Source of the DNA: Isoetes taiwanensis
Taxonomy: Eukaryota > Streptophyta > Lycopodiopsida > Isoetales > Isoetaceae
Reading direction: 5' to 3'
Length of the DNA: 64,000 nt
Assembly: GCA_021234155.1 (NCBI GenBank)
Contig: JAJEKV010000011.1
Location: forward strand, 14,175,255-14,239,254
Shown: piece by piece, positions 11,066 to 22,571 of the stretch
Position numbering within the stretch: the stretch's first letter is position 1
Layout: each line of letters begins with the position of its first letter
Position numbers and translations under genes: made by a program
The notes under the pieces: generated by a model
What the model was told of the DNA's origin: nothing
Database searches by the model: none
What the model saw: only the letters and a program-made list of their open reading frames with translations

Positions 11066-11653
11066 TGTTTGGGGTCTGGGTTCGGGAACTCCTGGAAGAC
11101 AGCCCTCTGTGAGGACCCGTGGATCTAACAGGAGAGTCCGGGGGACTATGTCACGCGGGATTTGCAAGAAGAGAACAAGAAGAAGGAAAACGAACAAAAA
11201 GAACAATGAGAGGAAAATGATAAGCTTCCTTGATATCAATGATGAACATACATGAGCTCTCGCAATAGAGAGAAAAATGAAAGGAGACAAGACTCAAAAC
11301 TCATCTAGAACTCATGTGCGAGCTCTAGTCATATATATAGTACAATGGCCTTTGGCCCAATATAGACACTCTGACTGATCTCGGTGCCGACCCCTGGAAG
11401 GAGGCCTGATTTGCAGGAATGTGGGCGGTGCCTCTTGAAGTGCCTAGAATCATGCTGACGCCGACGCTGGGCGTGACAGTGCCGCCACTTGTTCGAGCGG
11501 CTTCTTAAGGCGGAGGCTTTGGCTGCGTGGGTCCGCCGCTTGGTCTTCTCACGAGCCTTTGATGGCTGACCCGTGGCTGACTGAGGATCCTTGAGCTTGA
11601 CCTGGTCTGTCGTATGCATGAATAGTCCTGTACCAGGAGGCACAGGACTAACA
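11066..11653 (-). repeat. 3' LTR of element B
   Basis: 588 bp, nearly collinear with 21558-22147. Coding-strand ends are TGTTAGTCCTGTGCC... and ...AGACCCCAAACA. It contains a TATA-like atatatatagtac block (read on the plus strand at 11332-11344). Confidence 0.92.
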
Positions 11654-11666
11654 CTCCCCCCCACCA
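11654..11666 (-). other. Polypurine tract of element B
   Basis: On the coding strand GGTGGGGGGGAG directly precedes the LTR start TGTTAG. This is the expected position and composition for the plus-strand DNA primer. Confidence 0.75.
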
Positions 11667-12072
11667 AACGACACTCTGAGTGAAGAAAAGGAGGAACTGC
11701 TTCGAGGGCGGAAGCCATCTGTTCGAAAGTGATCCTCACGGAGTGAGGATGGGCACCATTATGGTATCGCCAATGAGATCCCCGGGCGTGTTTGAAGAGC
11801 AGAGGAGTGTTGTGGCCAAGGGCGTGATCTGATCAATAAGAAATCGAGATCGCACCATGTCTTCAAGGGCAAAGATGGGCGCCTCAAGAAATGAACCGAC
11901 ATTCCATGAGGAGGCAGGTCCGAGGCCGAAGGCACCCACAATCGCATTCGGATTGCAAAGGAAAAATGGGACGCCGATTTAAGGAGCCGAGCAAGATGCA
12001 TTTGAGAGCAGCACAAAAACTTGCTTGAAGATGGATCAAGGATCGTGAGGTGGTGGCATTCGCAAGAAGGTG

Positions 12073-14621
12073 TCAAGACCATGAAGCGCATCGGCCGCGC
12101 GTTGCCAACCACGCCATTAGCAATATAGATCCAATTCGTGGTGGTATCAAGAGTGGCACCCTCTTCCCAATGTGAGCGGGCGAACAAAACGTGGATCCCA
12201 CCGAGATCCGGCGAGATCCGAGGTGGAGTCCATCCGCATGACCATCCATGACCTTGGTCCAAAAGGGGAGGCGCCAATCGAAGTCGAAACCCGGGGCGGG
12301 AGGTACTCCCTGGGAAGCATAGGGAGAAGGAACCATGCCCGTGGGCGGGTTGGTTCCGAGCTTGCTCCCCAATGCACCGACAAGATCCGGATCAAGAGCT
12401 TGACACCAACGATCCCAAAGAGAAGCAGAGTTGAGAGTTGACAGGAGGGCTATCCCATCCCGTGGGGACCGCCTTGCTATCCAACAGAGCCCGTAATTGA
12501 TTATAGCCCCCGCGAGGTGCCGCATATAAACTTGTGCATAGGGAAGATCCTGGGATGTCCCGATACTTCCTTATTCATTCGCGGCCTTCCGCTTACCCGA
12601 GAGGTAAATGATTGGCAAGCTTCGGGCATGTACTCGATGAAGAGTGTGGATCTGAGCATGATCAGCAAGATATGGATTGTTATCCCGAAGCAACCATTGC
12701 ACAAAGGGGTCACCACGAAAGAGTCGGGCGTGGCCCATCTCTCGAAGTTTTCCCGTATCACCCAGATAGAAATCATGAAATATGTAAGCCATGGGCTGAA
12801 CAACTCTGAAGGTGATAAAGTCCGGATCGGCACAGTGTATGAGATCAAAGACCAAAAGGGCACAGCATAACCCTTTGTCTTCAATGGAGAGTTCTGGCCA
12901 AATCCGAAGAAAATCTGCAGTGCGCAGGGGAATATCCACAGGTCCATCTGCCGCATGCCACTTCAAAAGGAAGAGGTGGCGGCGAGCAACCACATAATCG
13001 TGATAGCAGGAAGGAACTGGGAAGTCAAAAGGCAGTCTGGTAACAATGGTGTTATGGCCGTCAAGTTTTGCTTGAGCCTCATCAGCAGACTGAATAGCTT
13101 GCTGCAGCTGTTGTTCAAGGTCACGGATCCGGTTGTCCTTTTCTAGCAGCAGGCGTGATTGGTCACGGACCCTTTTCTGAGAAGTGTTGACCTGGGAGGA
13201 GGATTGCCCCGGAGTATTGAGACGAAGCACGGCAATCTCCGCGTCATCAAGAATCTTCTCTGCTTACGCACCTCGTAAGTTTCCATCTTGAAGAGAGGTG
13301 AGTGAGAGGTCCGTAGAAAGCCGAGCCGCCAAGGAGGCAATTTGAGCGTCCCGCTCTGTAAGGTTTTGAACTTGAGTGCTGTAATTGTCACAAAGCTCGG
13401 AGTACAAGGCGTTGAGCTTAGCAATATATGTGTCCTTGGCACCCAGGAGAGTGTCTTTGGACTTGTTGTGCTCCAATAAATTCTGAATTTCTGATTGGAG
13501 CTGAGCCTGTTGATCTGCAAGTTGGCTGACCTGATCCTGTGCACTTTTGAGATCCATGAGCCCATAAGAGAGCTCCGTGCTTGTCTTGAAGTTTGGCCTC
13601 CAAAGTTGCAACTTGGGCAGTGGCAGCTTAAAGGTCCCGGTGTACCGCATCAGAGGCCTCTAGTGCCATTTGAACCCCGTTCATAAGAGCGTCTTGGGAT
13701 TCTTGTAACTTTAGAACAGCAGCTTGAGCATCCTGCTGATACTGATACAACAGCTGACGAGGGTGTTGTGGTGGTGGAGCCGGCTGTTGCCTGGTTTGTG
13801 ATGTTTGGGAGATATGGTGTGAACTGGATGGTGTAGCCGAGGAGGAGACAAAGGACATGGGAGTGCGATTTTGGACATGACCAAAGGAAGAAGGGCGTGA
13901 AGTGCCAACTTCGGTTAGTCCGGGAAGGGACCGCTGAGTGGAATTATGAGAATTTTTGGTGGTGTGGGAGGAAAGTAATGACGGATGAGGGCTTGAAGGT
14001 GGCCTCCCACGTAAACTTCGAAATGGAAGTGGCAACCCGGCGGTCCACTTCTTGGAGAAGACGATAGAACATCAATTGGGGCCAATCAATGTGGTGGTTG
14101 GAGTGTGTAGCAATGAGCACCATATTATAGAAAGGCTTATTGATATGGGTGTTCTTGATAGAATACCCAAGGAACTTGGCGCCACGTAAACTTAACAAAG
14201 GTTTCGTGGAGGCTTGTCGATATTGGTCGGCGATGCACATTGGCATGATAAGGAGGTGCACCAAACTCGCGACATCCATATCCCGTATGGCGCACCATGA
14301 TAAACAAGGGGTTTGCAAGGGAATATGAAATACCTCGAAAATCAAATGTTGAGTCAACAAAATGGTGGTGCCATCGACCACGCGGTGTATCCATCCGCGC
14401 GTCTGTTAACGATATTGGCGATGAACCGCCTGGTTGGTCGATTTGGAGCCGGAAGTTCCATTTGAGAGAATTCAGAAAGCTTTTGGCGCTCAAAGGACTT
14501 CTCGATTTGGGCCAACAAGGGCTTCACGGAAAAAGGGAAGGCCAAGAAGGATACAGACTCAAAAAGAGCCGGATCCTTGGGAGCAAAGAGTTTGAAGTGT
14601 AGAAAATCTTGGTGCAGCCAT
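12073..14621 (-). pseudogene. Extra 3' ORF of element B with central coiled coil (unknown family)
   Basis: The minus-strand coding region lies between the antisense ORF and the polypurine tract, where env-like or extra ORFs sit in some plant gypsy elements. A start ATG at 14621 shifts frame quickly to ...FAPKDPALFESVSFLAFPF and SFERQKLSEFSQMELPAPN. An N-terminal domain (13944-14493) is followed by an S/P/Q-rich linker (13628-14035), then a heptad-rich stretch at 13264-13650 (SAQDQVSQLADQQAQLQSE) and 13100-13230. A C-terminal part (12571-12980, and 12073-12525 after a shift) ends before 11740. No transmembrane segment is convincing, so an envelope role is not supported. At least four frameshifts are needed. 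I do not recognise the domain. Confidence 0.55.
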
Positions 14622-15080
14622 GGTAAAGATTTGCGTAAAAGAACCGGATTAAAAATGGAAGACGAAAAGCCAAGAACGGAGGACTAAGGCGCAGAGGAAC
14701 TAAAAGGTTTAGGGGCTTAATAACCGAGGGCTAAGAGGTATGATGAGGGCTTAAACCGAGCCGCTTGATGGTGCCAGTGTCGAAAGATGCCAAGGAGTGT
14801 ATTGAGAGGCAAAAATTTGGCTGAATCCCCGAAGAACGTAAGTGAGAAGCAATGAACGGTGAGGATGAGACGTGAGAGAAAGACCGGATGTGACAGGTGG
14901 CCAAAGGACACATATTAATTTTGACGGGTATGAAAAGAAGCAATGGCATTTAATGCCGGGTAACTCGGTGGGATATCATGAAAACGAATGTGTCGAGAGT
15001 ACCCGGCTAGATATGCTGGCGGAGAAAAGATTCTCGGTTTAGAAAGAGCCTTGCATTGCAAACACGCTTGGCGAATTTCT

Positions 15081-15125
15081 GATTGGTCCACGCCGACTAG
15101 CGCCTTCCTCGGTTGGCTATATAAG
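15081..15125 (+). promoter_or_regulatory. CCAAT and TATA boxes of the antisense ORF in element B
   Basis: GATTGG (inverted CCAAT) is at 15081-15086 and TATATAAG at 15118-15125. The ATG of the antisense ORF lies 76 bp after the TATA box. The GATTGG box is also kept in element A (about 430), where the TATA position has decayed. Confidence 0.55.
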
Positions 15126-15200
15126 ACGAACCGAGGGAAGCGAAGACATCCGATGGCGCCGCATGGCATGGCTGCTGCTGGTTTGAACGAAAACTGCACT

Positions 15201-15450
15201 ATGCCCACCAATTGTCAGGAGTGGATCACCTGTAAAATGAACTGCTCGGATCTCGCGCCGCCACAACCGTGGGCGTGTGAATGGATGGCTGGTGCTCCGG
15301 GATGGTCAACATCCCGACCTCTATGACCAACGGATGGAGGTGGTTCTGCACCTTCGCCGGGACCCCGAAAGCGTAACCTCTATCACCTCCTCCGCAAGAT
15401 ACCTCTGCCCAACCCGGGTAGAGGGTTTTTCCTCGTAGGTTTTAGTAGAT
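15201..15450 (+). pseudogene. Conserved antisense small ORF in element B
   Basis: A plus-strand ORF begins MPTNCQEWITCKMNCSD at 15201 and stops at 15326 in this frame. In the next frame, similarity to element A resumes (GWLVLRDGQHPDLYDQ, then LHLRRDPESV, ending LCPTRVE near 15440), so one frameshift has split it. Its orientation is opposite to gag-pol and it has an upstream TATA/CCAAT pair. Extra ORFs, some antisense, are known in plant Ty3/gypsy elements, but this protein matches no family I know. The first 41 residues are Cys/Trp-rich. Confidence 0.55.
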
Positions 15451-15639
15451 AGGGCTCGAGCCCGTTTTTGTATATAGGGCGCGTGCCCATAGCGGAAGTA
15501 GCCGGGCCGCGGCCCGCATTTTGTAAAAAAAATTCCACTTATAATATAATATGCCTTTGTTTAGTCACTATCATTTGTGTGTGCGTCTTGAACTGTATCT
15601 GTTTGTTGATTTTCGCTTTCTGGTGTGATGAAATGTTTT

Positions 15640-16870
15640 GAGGCGAAAGCCATTAACCAGTGTAGGTAATGGAGTGCCATCTAACTCAGCCAGTTGGAAA
15701 ACACTGGGTCGAACCACTTGAACAATCTGATAGGGGCCAAGCCAACGAAACTTAAGTTTTCCTAAAATTTTTGTACCTAGAATCGTAAAGAAGAACCAAA
15801 TCGCCTTCTTTGAATGTTTTTGTCTTCAAACGCTTGTCATGTAAAGACTTTTGCAATCATTGTCCATGAAGAACACCTAATATAAGCATCCCTTCGAAGT
15901 TCATCCAACCGTTCTAATTGATAGACCCTTTCTTTAAGTCGTGCAGTGGATTATGAGCGTGAGCCGGTTGAAAACGGAGTGTTGGAAGGATGTATTCAAA
16001 CGGCATGAGAGCTTCCCGACCATAAACCAACTTGAAAGGAGTGTGACTGTAGCAATTTTTTTTTGAACAAGTATTGTAGGCCCAAAGAACAAAGAGGGAA
16101 GTTTTGTTTGCCGGTCACATTGCATGAAGCGCCACAAATTTTCTTGAGAATGGTGACCGAGTTTTGTTGGTGCTTTCGCCAAACCATTACCTTGAGGATA
16201 GTAAGGTGTGCTCTTGTGATGATGTATCGAGAGATAATCCGTCAGCTCCGTGATAGTATGATTGATGAAATGGACACCACGATCACCGACCAGCTCAGGT
16301 GGGGCGTTTTAATCGCGTGATGATTTGTTGATAAAGGACCCCGGCGTGCTTGCTGCAGCGTTGTCGGGGAAGTGCGCAAGCTTCCGCCCATTTGGTAGCG
16401 TGGTCGGTGAGAACCAGAATGTAGCAGACGCACGTGTGCCGCGGCGGGGAGGATCTATGGGTCCCACAAAGTCCATTCCCCATTTGCTAAAGGGAAGTGG
16501 CGTGGCGACCGGCGTCAAGGGAAGAGCGTCATGGGCCGTGGGTCGTCCCACCCGCTGGCAAGCATCACACGTGCGGGCGTGGGCGTGAGCGTCTTTGAAG
16601 AGCGTGGGCCAAAAATACCCAGCTAGAAGGATTTTGCGGGCCGTGGTGTCACCATGAAAATGACCACCACCTAGCCCTTGATGAGCTTCTCGAACAATAT
16701 CTGGAACTTCATGAGGTAGAACACAGCGTCGAAGGATGGTATCCTTACCCTTTTTGTAGAGATGCCCGGCAACCATGGTGTAGTCATGGACCTCGCGGAG
16801 AAATTGATGTCGACGGGATTGCCGCTTGGCAGGAGAGAGCGTCGTATCCTCTGGTGGAAGGGCACCTGTG
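15640..16870 (-). pseudogene. Integrase of gypsy element B
   Basis: The HHCC zinc finger is intact (EAHQGLGGGHFHGDTT ... CDACQRVGRP) at about 16540-16690. The catalytic core follows (WGMDFVGPIDPP near 16470). Frame breaks occur near 16400 and 16200. The C-terminal part is read in pieces to about 15640 (TPFKLVYG, MPFEYILPTL, LQ-rich segments). It matches element A through its whole length, and A lacks the CxxC. It inserts element cDNA into chromosomes; this copy is broken. Confidence 0.85.
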
Positions 16871-16899
16871 AGGAGGTACTGCTGAAAATCATGGAACCA

Positions 16900-18121
16900 A
16901 TGTGGTGTGGCCGTGACTAAAAAGAGTTGAGCGTCAGGAAAGGCATCTGAGACTCCAGTTGAGGGATCGTCTGTGTGGATGCGTGAAAGATAATCCGGGA
17001 CCACATGAGATTTGCCGGCCTTGTGAACAATTTCAAAAGGGGCAAATTCTTGCAGAAGCAGGACCCAACGAGCAATGCGGCCCGTGGGCGTGGATTTGTT
17101 GATCAAATAAAGGAGTGCTTGGTGGTCCACAAAGAACTTGATTTGACTGCCCAAAAGGTAGTGACGGGCGTTGGACCGTAAAATGAGACCCAAAGCTTCA
17201 CGCCTGCGTGGCGAGAATAGTTGCGCCGCAAGAATTGAGTTTTCTACCGGCGTGTCGATTTGGTTTGTCGGTGTCGCGATCATATTCTTGAGAAAGAAAC
17301 AGCTCCAATAGCAAACGCCGAGACATCGACATGAACATGAAAGGGCTTGTCCCATTGAGGAGGAACAAGAACCGGGCCTGAGTAAGCAAAAGCTTCAAGC
17401 ATTTGGAAAGCGGCATCCGCCGGGAATTCCAAGCCCGTGTGGATTCATCACCCGTGAGTTTATGAATGGGATCTGCAATGGTCGCTAGTCCAGGAATGAA
17501 GGTGGAGTAATAATTGACCTTACCCAGGAAAGAGCGTGTCTCCTTGATATTGGCTGGGGCTTGAGCCTTGAGCACACAACTGATTTTGGCAGGATCGGTG
17601 GTGATACCTGCTTTGCTGACTACGTGGCCTAACAGAACACCAGAGGTGACACAAAAGGTGCATTTCTCAGGATTGAGACTAATGCCGGACTCATCACATT
17701 TCGGAAGACGAAGTTCCAACTTATCCAAGTGGTCAGCCATGGAACCAGAGGGCGAAGAAGTCATCTTGAAAAATTTGTAAGAAGGGATTTTCCTTCATGA
17801 AATCATGAAAAACTGAGAGCATGATGCGTTGAAACATTGAGGGTGAGTTTGATAATCCAAAAGGAACCACTTTGTAGGCAAAAGTGCCCCACGGGGTAGT
17901 GAAAGTAGTCTTGAGTTGATCAGATTCTTTGATTGAGATCCGATTGTAGCCGAAAAACCATCCATGAAGGAGTACATCTCATGTCCACCACCTCTTCCAT
18001 TACCTGTGCGTGCGGAAGGAAGTGGAAAATGATCACGCCCGGGGCCCGATTGAGTTTTCGGTAGTCCACACGCACGCCGGATCTTACCATTGTGTTTGAG
18101 GGCAATGACGATGGGGCTCAC
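16900..18121 (-). pseudogene. Reverse transcriptase and RNase H of element B
   Basis: The RT palm start VDYRKLNRAPG is at 17920-18105. The thumb LDKLELRLPKCDESGISLNP and SFLGKVNYYSTFIPGLATIA lie in 17198-17764. RNase H residues EALGLILRSNARHYLLGSQIKF, then DHQALLYLINK lie in 16900-17200. This is the standard Ty3/gypsy order and motifs. Frameshifts near 17770 and 17230 separate the blocks, and the F/YxDD palm core lies in a shifted stretch. Confidence 0.85.
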
Positions 18122-18685
18122 CCATTCGAATGTTTGACCTCATAGATCAATCCCGCAGTAAGGAGAGTTTGTCAATTTACGCCTTGACGCGATCCGCGGT
18201 AATTAGGGTTGAGCCGCATGCGCCGTTGCTAAACTGGTCGCGTGCATCGATTTGGTAGGAATGGTGAGTTCCCCAAGCTTTTGTTGATTCCCCTCAAGAT
18301 CTCGGTAACTCCAGGTAAAAATGTGTTTGAATTTTTGAATGCGGCTTGACGGCCCCGATAAGGGGCCTAAAGATTTGCGCAATGCGACAGCCGATTGTTT
18401 CCCACGCCCACGATCTCAACTTCGTGAGTCCGAATATGAGGTATCACTTCGTGTCCTCGACAATATGAGAGCGGCGGTTGAAGCATGACAGATGCGTGGC
18501 ACTCTGCGTGGTGAAAAAGAGAGGTTCTTGAGTTTCATCCAGCAGGGTTGCTTCATGACAAATAAGTGTGTACATCAACAGAGTTGCGGGAGGTTCCGCG
18601 ATCCGAAAAATGATCAACACGTTGGATTCTATTGCACGGAGCCGTAAGGGTCAAGCAAAGCGAGCCACCTGGTCCCGATCAAGAG

Positions 18686-19141
18686 TCATTTCTCCCCAAG
18701 GATCGAGATATTCGGTAGGATGACGAGGCGTACTTCGCAGTGGAGCCCGAACTTGATAAATATTCGAGCTTCTTCAATGCGGTAATGCGAGAGAGGGTTC
18801 CGCATGTTCAATGAAATGATCCGCCTGTTTCCAAGTCCATGGTGGCATTGAGGTGACCATCGGTGATGACTAACCGATCCGCGGGCCCAATAATGGATAC
18901 TCTTGGCCCGGCGGAGAAAAGGTCTGCCGACCAACATTTCATAGTCACCGGATCTTCGCCCGACCTTCCAAACTCCAAATTCCATGGGGAATCGAAGATC
19001 ACCTATGTTGATGTGAAGAAGAGGCGTCACCTTGAGGTTCCGTGATATGGCCATTGGCCAATTTGATGTCATATGGGGCACGAAAAAAGTTGTTTGATGC
19101 CCATTTGTTTGGCGGAGTTTATCCGTGATGAGATTGATCAA
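18686..19141 (-). pseudogene. Aspartic protease region of element B
   Basis: The ORF continues after the gag stop (QIGRGSA) and reads INLITDKL...GHQTTFFVPH, then LRFPMEFGVWKVG and DYEMLVGRPF. It aligns with element A at 3101-3340. The D-T/G-G-S active-site motif is degraded to GRGS just before the break, so no functional catalytic Asp is visible. Confidence 0.55.
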
Positions 19142-21508
19142 GCGCTACCCCGGCCAATTTGAACATGATTGACTTGTTGATTGCCCACCGTGGCATGGAC
19201 CGTGGGTGTAGAGGTAGCAACAGCCCCAACTAGAAACAAATGGAGTGATAACCGGTCCTTGAGAGCGGGACGAGTTTCAAAATGGTTGCCAAGCTTAAAG
19301 GAATCTTGATCTTGGCGAGCTCCTCTTGGAGTTCCAGAGGCACATGAGAAAAAAGGATCTGCTGGTTCCACGGGTGCTGGAGTGCGTGGTAATGAAGCAG
19401 CAACTTCTTTGAGTAAGTCAACCTCTGCAGCAATATTGGGATATGTCTGAGAGCGTGGAGGTTGAGATGTGGAAGGTGTATCTTGGCGTTGTTGAGCTCT
19501 GGTGGTGGCATGAACATTTGCCAAGGTGCGGCCTTCAGCAGCTTGCATGAGGTTCAAAATGCTTTGGCGAACTTTTGGCATGACATGTGGCATGAGTTTC
19601 TCCAAGTCAGGGGCAAAGTGAACCTTTTTGTCTTCGTCATGAGGAATGGTGTCGACTGCAAAGGCAGGTTGCGTGCCCTGAGGAATAATGGTTAAGGGGC
19701 GTGACGCCCTGGTCTGGCGTGAAACCAAACCAACCCAATTTGATGGCTGAACTGGAGGATTGAGTGCCTGAAAAATTTCTTCCTGTGCTTGTTGATCCAG
19801 CTGAGGTTGATTGGCTGGAGCGGGTTGATAACGTGATTGCTGAGGCGCTCTTGGTGGCTTCTTAAGAACTGGTCGCGGGCCTTGTTTGCCATTAGCAATC
19901 CAGAGTTGGTAAGCCGTGAGGCGGACCGATGTGGTCTGATTAGTGCCAGGAAGCTGTACCTGAACTTGTGGAAGTTGAGGACACGCCGTGGTGGTGTGAC
20001 CCCATTCTTGACAGTGATAACACTGAGCTTTAGAAGGATCAAAAGGAGGACGTGTGTTGGGTCCCCGTTGTTGCTCTTGTTGCTGATAGAGTTGAGTGGG
20101 GTGCGCCTGAAGTGGTGGTTGCTGATAATGGGATTGTTGCTGAGGTGTTGTTTGTACTTGATAAACAAGTTTGTTGCGGAACGGTGTAGGATAAGTGCGA
20201 GTGCATTCTTCCGTGGCATGATTGCACATGTTGCATCTTTTGCAATGAGGGGGGCCATTGGTGGAGTTGCACTCATTTGCCAAATGTCCTTGGTATTTGC
20301 ATATATGGCACCAGATTTGATCAAGGCTTCTGGATTGGCGTGTTGAGGCCGGGATGATACCGTGGGAACCATGACGAGTGGAATGAAAGGGAGCTCTTGA
20401 AGAGCCACGCCACGGGAGGAGACATTGACTGAGTGATTGACAAGGTCGATAGCCTGCTCCAAAGTCTTGGGACGCAGGTACTCAGTCATGAGTCGAATAG
20501 CTGGAGGAAGTCCTTGGAGAAACCGCACCAGAATCCGCTCGTGGTCGCACTCCTTGAGTTTACTTGGCGCAGAATGTGAAGTCGATCCATAAAAATCCCC
20601 TGGCGGAGACTCCGTGGGCTCTTGTTGAAGTTCATTGAGTTGCTTGAGATGAAGTTGATCATCATCCGTGGTCCCGTAGTGAGACAGAAAAGCAGTTCGC
20701 ATTTCGGACCAATCTTGTTTCCAGTGGCTTTTGTTGGACATGAGCCATTGATGAGGAGAGCCACGCAGAGTGGTGGAAAAGATGTGGAATTTCAGTTGAG
20801 GTTGCGCATGACCATTTAGGACAGCTAGAGCCTCAAATTCTTCCATGTGGGCCTGAGCACTTTGGTCTAAGGGTTTGCCTTTCGTGTTGCCAAAGGTGGG
20901 ATAAGTCGGTTCGTAGTCCGAAAAGGTAGATGTGAAAGTGCTGGGCTGGACAGGAACAGTGTAGTGAGGATATTGAGGTTGAGTTGGAGGTGGCATGGTG
21001 CCTGAAGGACCCTGATGAAGGGGTGACTGTGGTTGAGGAAGTGAAGGTGCCTGAGCATTGGTTTTGAGATCTGTAAGGTTGTAAACAGGAAGTGCAGTGG
21101 GAAAGGTATGGAAAGGAAATTCCTGGGTAGGCGCAAAAGAGACTTGTGGATATCCCTGCCCACCCGGGGGAGATGATGGTTGTGAAGGAAGGGGCGTATG
21201 GCCTGAAGAGTGATGGATGTAGGTGTGTTCAGGGGTATGAAAGTAAGGTTGAGAAGGTTGAGCCTGATAGGGCTCCTGATAGTGATGAGGGGACTGAGGT
21301 TGTGAGCAATGTTTGCATGCTTGGGGCGGGGAACTGGGACGAGACAGGACACGAGGGGTGGGTGGCGCCGACTGAGCCCTAGACCGAAGATGGCCTCCCT
21401 CAATGTCATAAGCAGATCCATACATGTCGCTGACGCTTCCGACGCCGATGACGCCCAACGTGATGCCGCCCGAGAAAGGAGTTCTTCTTCGCGTGAAGTT
21501 TCCGGCAC
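19138..21508 (-). pseudogene. Gag of element B
   Basis: A P/Q/H-rich N-terminal half is followed by a capsid domain (AHMEEFEALAVLNGH, TTLRGSPHQWLM, LTEYLRPKTL-type block) at about 20450-20900. After a frameshift near 20280 two zinc knuckles follow: HCKRCNMCNHATEEC and CYHCQEWGHTTTAC. A long C-terminal linker (HVMPKVRQSILNLMQAAEG) leads into the protease. Two overlapping starts exist: a short upstream frame from ATG 21508 (MPETSREEELLSRA) and the main gag frame whose first in-frame Met is MYGSAYDIEGG near 21427. The same overlap is present in element A. Confidence 0.82.
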
Positions 21509-21557
21509 ATGGCGGCGGAAAGAAAGTAGGATTGAATCGCACCCCCAGCGGCGGCGG

Positions 21558-22147
21558 TGTTTGGGGTCCGGGTTCGAACTCTGGAAGACAGCCCTCCTCT
21601 GGAGGACCCGTGGATCTAACAGAGAGTCCGGGGACTATGTCACGCCGGATTTGCAAGAAGAGAACAAGAAGAAGGAAAAGCGAACAAAAAGAACAATGAG
21701 AGGAAAATGATAAGCTTCCTTGATATCAATGATGAACATACATGAGCTCTCGTAATAGAGAGAAAAATGAAAGGAGACAAGACTCAAAACTCATCTAGAA
21801 CTCATGTGCGAGCTCTAGTCATATATATAGTACAATGGCCTTTGGCCCAATATAGACACTCCGGACCGATCTCTGTGCCGACTCACGGAAGGAGGCCTGA
21901 TTCTGTGAATGTGGGCGGTGCCTCTTGAAGTGCCTAGAATCATCTTGTGACGCCGACGCTGGCGGTGACAGCCGTCACTTGTCACGAGCGCGCCTCTTAA
22001 GCGCGAGGCTTTGGCTGCATGGTCTGCCGCTTGGTCTTCTGTGAGCCTTTGATGGCTGACCCGTGGGTGGACCGAGGATCCTTGAGCTTGACACAGTGCA
22101 TGTCAGATGCATGAATAGTCCCATGCCGGGGAGGCACAGGACTAACA
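21558..22147 (-). repeat. 5' LTR of element B
   Basis: 590 bp, collinear with 11066-11653. It ends TGTTTGGGGTC (inner, plus strand) and GGACTAACA (outer), giving TG...CA on both strands. It is followed by target duplication CTCCC at 22148-22152. Confidence 0.92.
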
Positions 22148-22571
22148 CTCCCTCCTGCTCCCAGCGTCTCCATGGCCTTCAAGGGATTCGAAGTCGCTCC
22201 CACTCCTACCGATGCGTGCATGCTCCAAGGGTTGCCGTGCCATGCTATGCCACAGCAGACGGTTCTCTAAATGAAGTTTCGAGCGCGAACAAGGTTCTAA
22301 GACTGTTGGAGCCAGAAAAATGGCCTAGGATTAGGGTTTGACCATTTATAGGTTAGAGTTCCATGTCACTGCTACGTGGCTCCAATGGGGTGCTTCCATG
22401 TGGCAGGTGCCCAATAGGGTGAGGCCATATAGAAATGGCCCTATGCCTAAGGTTGGCCAAGTTATATGAATAACTTAGTGTACAAGGCTATTAAGATAGA
22501 CTTATACAGTGATGTGACTCAGAAATATACGTATTTATATCATATATTTCAGGGGAATGTCACATTCTCTC
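22148..22571 (-). repeat. C-family LTR C2, proximal half
   Basis: On the minus strand it starts TGTGACATTCCCCTGAAATATATG, equivalent to the C3 LTR start at 38936 (TGTGACGTTCCAGGGAAATA). It runs to the block ccatggagacgctgggagcaggagggag, where element B is inserted. Just outside the start, on the minus strand, AAAGGGAGAGAA is a plausible polypurine tract, so this is a 3' LTR; the internal region right of 22580 is not recognisable. Confidence 0.8.

Larger units (their letters stand above)
11066..22147 (-). mobile_element. Complete Ty3/gypsy LTR retrotransposon B
   Basis: The 11082-bp element reads leftward. LTRs at 21558-22147 (5') and 11066-11653 (3') both start TGTTAG and end CAAACA on the coding strand. 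The target duplication CTCCC is at 11061-11065 and 22148-22152. The order is LTR, gag, PR, RT, RNase H, IN, an antisense small ORF, an extra sense ORF, a polypurine tract and LTR. All main ORFs have frameshifts or stops, so it is no longer autonomous. The extra ORFs after IN place it among plant Ty3/gypsy elements with additional coding sequence; the exact lineage is not assigned. Confidence 0.92.

Noticed and set aside
12571-14621. Retroviral envelope in element B
   Set aside because: No signal peptide, transmembrane helix or cleavage site; a coiled coil alone is insufficient.
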